A program made the translations under genes and the position numbers. A model generated the notes under the pieces. The model worked only from the letters and a program-made list of their open reading frames with translations. It was not told the DNA's origin and ran no database searches. Positions 60,102 to 64,000 of a stretch of 64,000 nt of DNA are shown here, in pieces. Position 1 is the stretch's first letter. Every line of letters starts with the position of its first letter. This stretch comes from Pseudomonas gingeri. GTDB taxonomy: Bacteria; Pseudomonadota; Gammaproteobacteria; Pseudomonadales; Pseudomonadaceae. The stretch spans positions 248,768 to 312,767 of the forward strand of contig NZ_JACAOS010000021.1 of assembly GCF_013386165.1 (NCBI RefSeq). Direction: 5' to 3'.

Positions 60102-61646
60102 ATGCAGTTGAATAAAAAAATCGTGGCGTGTTCGTTTTTGCTACTGGCGGCCAGTGCTCAGGCGGATAACGGTATCGATCACATGACCCTCGCCGACATG
60201 CGTCATGCGTTGAATAACGGCACCCTCAGTTCCGAGCAACTGGTCCAGCACTATCTGGATAATATTCAGGCGAACAATCACCAGGGCCAAAACATCAATG
60301 CGCTGGTGGCTATCAATGAACAAGCAATCGATCAGGCCCGCAAGTGGGATGCGCAACGGGCGAAAAACCCCAATGCCCGGTACGCGGCGCTGGCCGGTAT
60401 TCCATTCGTGGTGAAGGACAACTTTGACACCGCCGACATGGTCACCTCCGGGGGCTCCTATGTGCTGCGTTCGTCCGTACCGAGCCAGGATGCTTTCACC
60501 ATCAGGAAGTTGATCGACGGGCAGGCGATTCTGCTCGGCAAAGCCAACCTGTCGGAACTGGCTGCGTCCTTTGGCTGGTTTGGCTATAGCTCGTTTGGCG
60601 GCCAGACATTGAATCCGAAAAATACCAAGCGTGACGCTTCCGGCTCCAGCAGCGGTTCTGCTGCTGCGGTGGCGGCGGCGTTTGCGCCCTTTGCGTTGGG
60701 GTCGGACACCAGCGGCTCGATCCGCGCACCGGCCAGCGTCACCGGCACGGTGGGTTTTCGACCGTCCCTGGGGCTGATCAGTCGTAGCGGAATTATCCCG
60801 CTCTCACTGGCGTTCGATACCGCGGGTGTCATTACCAACAGCGTGCTGGATCAGGCCATCGTGCTGGATGCGATCAAGGGCCAGGACAAAAGCGACCCGG
60901 CGACCCTGGATCTGGCCGCAGACAAAATACAGTTTGAGCCAGCGCTGAGCCGTTCTTCCCTGCAAGGTAAAACCATTGGCGTGATCAGCAACTTCAAAGG
61001 CGCCAACCCGGAGGTTGACGCGGTGTTCAAGTCGGCGCAGGAGACCCTCGGCAAACGCGGTGCGCATGTCGTTTCCATCGAGTTGCCCAAAGCATTTGAA
61101 ACACTCTGGAGCGATGTGCTCGGCCCAGTAGGGGAGAGCGAGTTCAAACCACAATTCGAACGCTACCTCGCCACCCTCAACCCCAGCCAGCCGCGAACGC
61201 TGGCGCAGTTTCTCGACCTGGCCAAGAAAAATCAGGCTGAAAACGGACCGCATGGCATGAACCCGGCACGGTTGGCCGGACTGGAAGCGGTAGCGAATGC
61301 CGGTAGCACCGATTCGCCGCTGTATATTTCCATCCTCTCGAGGAAAATCCCGCAGTTGCGCACGCAACTGATGGACATCATGAAGAAGAACAAAGTCGAC
61401 AGCCTGTTCTTCACGACCATCAACTGCCCGGCTTCGGTGGTGCATGGCGTGACCGATGACAGTTATGTCTGCACCTCCGGCGATACCTACGCGTCGTCGT
61501 ACATCGCTTCTGCCACAGGTTTTCCCGAGGTCACGGTTCCGGCGGGCACCATCAAGGGCAACCTGCCGGTCGGCGTTTCGTTCCTGGGGGGCTTCGGCGA
61601 AGACGCCAAGATTGTCAGCTTTGGCTACGCGTTCCTGGGCCGGTAA
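60102..61646 (+). CDS. secreted amidase (amidase-signature family)
   Basis: A 514-aa enzyme with signal peptide MQLNKKIVACSFLLLAASAQ (cleaved near ADNG), hence periplasmic. The Ser-cisSer-Lys triad is visible: K105 in FVVKDNFD, S182 in ASGSSSGSAAA, S206 in GSDTSGSIRAP. It hydrolyses amides or related bonds. RBS AGGAGAA. It follows the importer by 157 bases on the same strand, which suggests it releases the transported compound outside the inner membrane. Confidence 0.9.
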   Translation: MQLNKKIVACSFLLLAASAQADNGIDHMTLADMRHALNNGTLSSEQLVQHYLDNIQANNHQGQNINALVAINEQAIDQARKWDAQRAKNPNARYAALAGIPFVVKDNFDTADMVTSGGSYVLRSSVPSQDAFTIRKLIDGQAILLGKANLSELAASFGWFGYSSFGGQTLNPKNTKRDASGSSSGSAAAVAAAFAPFALGSDTSGSIRAPASVTGTVGFRPSLGLISRSGIIPLSLAFDTAGVITNSVLDQAIVLDAIKGQDKSDPATLDLAADKIQFEPALSRSSLQGKTIGVISNFKGANPEVDAVFKSAQETLGKRGAHVVSIELPKAFETLWSDVLGPVGESEFKPQFERYLATLNPSQPRTLAQFLDLAKKNQAENGPHGMNPARLAGLEAVANAGSTDSPLYISILSRKIPQLRTQLMDIMKKNKVDSLFFTTINCPASVVHGVTDDSYVCTSGDTYASSYIASATGFPEVTVPAGTIKGNLPVGVSFLGGFGEDAKIVSFGYAFLGR

Positions 61647-61650
61647 TCGC

Positions 61651-62535
61651 TCAGATCTGTTCCAGCAACCAGGTACGGAACGCCACGAGCGATGGCAGCA
61701 TTTTGTTGCGTGGTGGGTAGCTCAGGTAGTAACTGCGCTGACTGGCGAAGGGCTGGTCAAGGCTGATCAGCTCGACGTTGGCCAACTCGTCGGCCACCAG
61801 AATGCGCGGCACCAGACCGATGCCGATACCGGCCCTGACGGCTTGGATCAAGTGTGAGGTGAGTTCGAAGCTCGGTCCCAGCCGCATCATCCGATGGGGC
61901 AGGTGGTGGTGGCTGAACCACTCGCCCCAGACGTTGGCGTTGCTTGCGACGTTGAGTAGTGTCTGTGCGCCAATGTGCTGCGGCGTCCAGGCGTCATGGA
62001 GCCTGGCCGCTTCTGGGGAAATGATCACCATCAGTTCTTCGGTGTGCAGCCGATGGTTGATCAGGCCCGGCAAGTCGGCATTGCCAACAACGATCGCGGC
62101 ATCGATGCCACTGGTTTCGAAGTCGATGGCGTCGATCCGCGAATTGATGTGCACCAGCATGCCAGGATGGGTTTTGTAGAAGTCATGAAGGCGTGGCAAC
62201 AACCACTTCGAGCCAAAAGTCGGCAAGGTGGCCAGGCGCAAAGTGCCGCTGCCGGATTGATAGGCCATGGCCTGCAACGTGGCGCTACGGATGCGTCCGA
62301 GTGCTTCACTCATTTCCCGCTGATAAAGACGGCCGACATCGGTCAATTGCACTTGCCGGCCTTCACGGCGAAACAGGGTCAGGCCCAGTTGCTGTTCCAG
62401 CGCTTGAACCTGCCGGCTCACCGCGCTTTGGGTCAGTGACAGTTCCAGCGCGGCGCGGGTGTAGCTTTCATGGCGGGCGGCGGCTTCAAAGGCCAGCAGC
62501 AACGACATCGAAGGGGTGAGGTGACGGTAATTCAT
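61651..62535 (-). CDS. LysR-family regulator (GcvA-like)
   Basis: A 294-aa LTTR: HTH near residues 15-55 (SYTRAALELSLTQSAVSRQV), then an effector domain with ATLPTFGSKWLLPRLHDF, typical of the GcvA-like subgroup. Converges with the amidase gene (4 bases apart) and is divergent from the ydiJ-like gene, which is its most likely target. Confidence 0.9.
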   Translation of the reverse strand: MNYRHLTPSMSLLLAFEAAARHESYTRAALELSLTQSAVSRQVQALEQQLGLTLFRREGRQVQLTDVGRLYQREMSEALGRIRSATLQAMAYQSGSGTLRLATLPTFGSKWLLPRLHDFYKTHPGMLVHINSRIDAIDFETSGIDAAIVVGNADLPGLINHRLHTEELMVIISPEAARLHDAWTPQHIGAQTLLNVASNANVWGEWFSHHHLPHRMMRLGPSFELTSHLIQAVRAGIGIGLVPRILVADELANVELISLDQPFASQRSYYLSYPPRNKMLPSLVAFRTWLLEQI

Positions 62536-62693
62536 TCGTAAAAGTCATCGATAGCGGCAGGATTATCCGTTTGTCCCACGCCAGAGCCTGCAGGATCATT
62601 GGCATGGTCGACGACCTGAGGCTGAGCCATTAATGCTCAAACGACAAGTGTTTTGATTTTTCCGTGATTAGACCGATAAGAGAACAGCCTGCG

Positions 62694-64000
62694 ATGATCG
62701 CTCAGTTACCCACCGTTGCACTCGCGGCACACTACCCGCAATTCCTGCAAGCCCTGCGTGCCAGTGGCTTTCGCGGTCAGCTCAGCGCCGACTACGCCAC
62801 CCGCACCGTGCTGGCGACCGACAATTCGATTTATCAGCGTCTGCCGCAAGCGGCGGTGTTCCCCCTGGATACGGACGATGTCGCCCGCATCGCGACCTTG
62901 ATGGCTGAACCGCGATTTCGCCAGATCAAGCTGACCCCGCGGGGCGGTGGAACCGGCACCAACGGCCAGTCATTGACCGACGGCATCGTGGTCGACCTGT
63001 CGCGGCACATGAACACCATCCTCGAAATTAACGTCGCCGAGCGTTGGGTACGCGTGCAGGCGGGCGTGGTCAAGGACCAGCTCAATGCTGCGCTCAAGCC
63101 CCATGGGCTGTTCTTCGCCCCGGAGTTGTCGACCTCCAACCGCGCCACTATCGGCGGCATGATCAGTACTGACGCCAGCGGCCAAGGCAGTTGCACCTAT
63201 GGCAAGACCCGCGATCATGTCCTGGAACTGCATAGCGTACTGCTCGGCGGTGAGCGTATGCACAGCCAGCCTTTGTCCGACGCGGAACTGGAGGTCGCGT
63301 GCGCACTGCCCGGCCGTATCGGCGAGGTATACCGGGTGGCCCGGCACATTCAGGAAACCCAGGCCGATCTGATCAAATCGGTGTTCCCCAAGCTCAACCG
63401 TTGCCTGACCGGTTATGACTTGGCGCACCTGCGCGACGAGCACGGGCGTTTCAACCTCAATAGCGTGCTGTGTGGTGCGGAAGGTTCGTTGGGCTACCTC
63501 GTCGAAGCCAAGCTCAACGTGTTGCCGATCCCCAAGTATTCGGTGCTGGTGAACGTGCGCTATGCCAGCTTTATGGATGCTCTGCGCGATGCCAATGCCT
63601 TATTGGCACACAAGCCGTTGTCCATCGAAACCGTGGACTCCAAGGTGTTGCTGCTGGCGATGAAAGACATCGTCTGGCACAGCGTCGCCGAGTATTTCCC
63701 CAGCGACGCCGGGCGTGCGACGCTGGGCATCAACCTGGTGGAGTTCAGCGGCGACGACAGGGCGCAAGTGAACGCCCGCGTGGCCTCGTTCGTGGAGCAT
63801 CTGCTGGCCGACCTGTCCATCGAGCGCTTGGGGCATACGCTGGCCGAAGGTGCCGAAGCCGTGAGTCGTGTTTACACCATGCGCAAACGCTCGGTCGGGC
63901 TATTGGGCAACGTTGACGGCGAGATTCGTCCGCAGCCTTTCGTTGAAGACACCGCTGTGCCGCCGGAGAGACTGGCCGACTACATTGCTGAGTTCCGCGC
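62694..64000 (+). CDS. ydiJ: YdiJ-type FAD-binding (D-2-hydroxyglutarate) dehydrogenase (3' partial)
   Basis: The frame starts at ATG 62694 and is open to the window end (about 435 codons); the full family is around 1000 residues. The FAD-binding segment TPRGGGTGTNGQSLTDGIVV, then FAPELSTSNRATIGGMISTD and ASGQGSCTYGKTRDHVLEL match YdiJ, which has an N-terminal FAD domain and a C-terminal Fe-S region not included here. YdiJ oxidises D-2-hydroxyglutarate and perhaps other D-2-hydroxyacids. Divergent from the LysR gene, 158 bases between starts. Confidence 0.88.
   Translation, partial: MIAQLPTVALAAHYPQFLQALRASGFRGQLSADYATRTVLATDNSIYQRLPQAAVFPLDTDDVARIATLMAEPRFRQIKLTPRGGGTGTNGQSLTDGIVVDLSRHMNTILEINVAERWVRVQAGVVKDQLNAALKPHGLFFAPELSTSNRATIGGMISTDASGQGSCTYGKTRDHVLELHSVLLGGERMHSQPLSDAELEVACALPGRIGEVYRVARHIQETQADLIKSVFPKLNRCLTGYDLAHLRDEHGRFNLNSVLCGAEGSLGYLVEAKLNVLPIPKYSVLVNVRYASFMDALRDANALLAHKPLSIETVDSKVLLLAMKDIVWHSVAEYFPSDAGRATLGINLVEFSGDDRAQVNARVASFVEHLLADLSIERLGHTLAEGAEAVSRVYTMRKRSVGLLGNVDGEIRPQPFVEDTAVPPERLADYIAEFR

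Noticed and set aside
1..64000. CRISPR arrays, rRNA, tRNA, intact insertion sequences or prophage genes
   Set aside because: No regularly spaced repeats, transposase, integrase or phage structural genes were recognised; tRNA absence was judged by eye only.

Overview
The window reads as a chromosomal segment of a Pseudomonas, most likely of the fluorescens group. The evidence is high-GC coding sequence throughout, Pseudomonas-type REP palindromes (TGTAGGAGC-type) between genes, and characteristic gene sets: a RibB/RibA-like fusion, kdpFABC, DauB/DauR-like genes, modABC with a textbook ModE box, a GlxA-type regulator next to a betaine-type ABC transporter, and a YdiJ-type dehydrogenase. I recognised no rRNA or tRNA gene, CRISPR array, prophage or intact insertion sequence.

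Layout. 0-2.7 kb: a two-gene Septu-like anti-phage pair (AAA ATPase, truncated by the window edge, plus an HNH nuclease). 2.8-3.5 kb: a secreted START-domain protein. 3.5-14.1 kb: a catabolic-looking cluster made of a PotABCD-type ABC importer, a RibB/degenerate-RibA protein, a DUF1330 protein, a zinc-ribbon Nudix hydrolase, a GntR/FCD regulator, a flavin reductase, an aldehyde dehydrogenase, an alpha/beta hydrolase and an AA_synth-family protein. One palindrome, ATGGTATACCAT, lies in front of two of its transcription units and a degenerate copy lies before the third, so the cluster looks like a single GntR regulon. It has flavin-supply genes but no recognisable oxygenase in the window. 14.2-16.5 kb: LysR regulator, aldo/keto reductase, small lipoprotein. 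16.5-21.4 kb: the high-affinity K+ pump kdpFABC, plus a 50-aa membrane peptide gene upstream and no kdpDE nearby. 21.7-24.6 kb: aminotransferase, DauB-like dehydrogenase and DauR-like regulator. 24.7-29.3 kb: a stand-alone EPSP synthase with an altered active-site loop, a HAD phosphatase, hydrolases and small proteins. 29.5-34.7 kb: a SLOG-fold protein overlapping a Na/Pi cotransporter, then an MgtA Mg2+ ATPase with a small gene and hairpins upstream. 35.7-41 kb: a large GH63-like glucosidase and modABC under a ModE site. 41-46.9 kb: nitronate monooxygenase, a GyrI-like protein, a TetR-AcuI pair with two matching operators, AlkB and several small proteins. 47-52.8 kb: galU, gor, an AraC regulator, XapX, a quinone oxidoreductase and small membrane or exported proteins.

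53-62.5 kb looks accessory. It begins after a gene-poor, less GC-rich stretch with a possible GNAT remnant. It then holds, all on the + strand, an amidohydrolase with an 11-bp inverted repeat ending at its start codon, an alpha/beta-hydrolase-fold protein whose nucleophile serine is replaced by alanine, a GlxA-type regulator, a complete OpuC/OsmF-type ABC importer and a secreted amidase. A plausible reading is periplasmic cleavage of an amide, import of a quaternary-amine-like product and intracellular processing. The last gene, ydiJ-like, runs off the right edge.

The most promising candidates for something undescribed are the GntR-controlled flavin-economy cluster (3.5-14.1 kb) and the GlxA/Opu/amidase module (53-62 kb).
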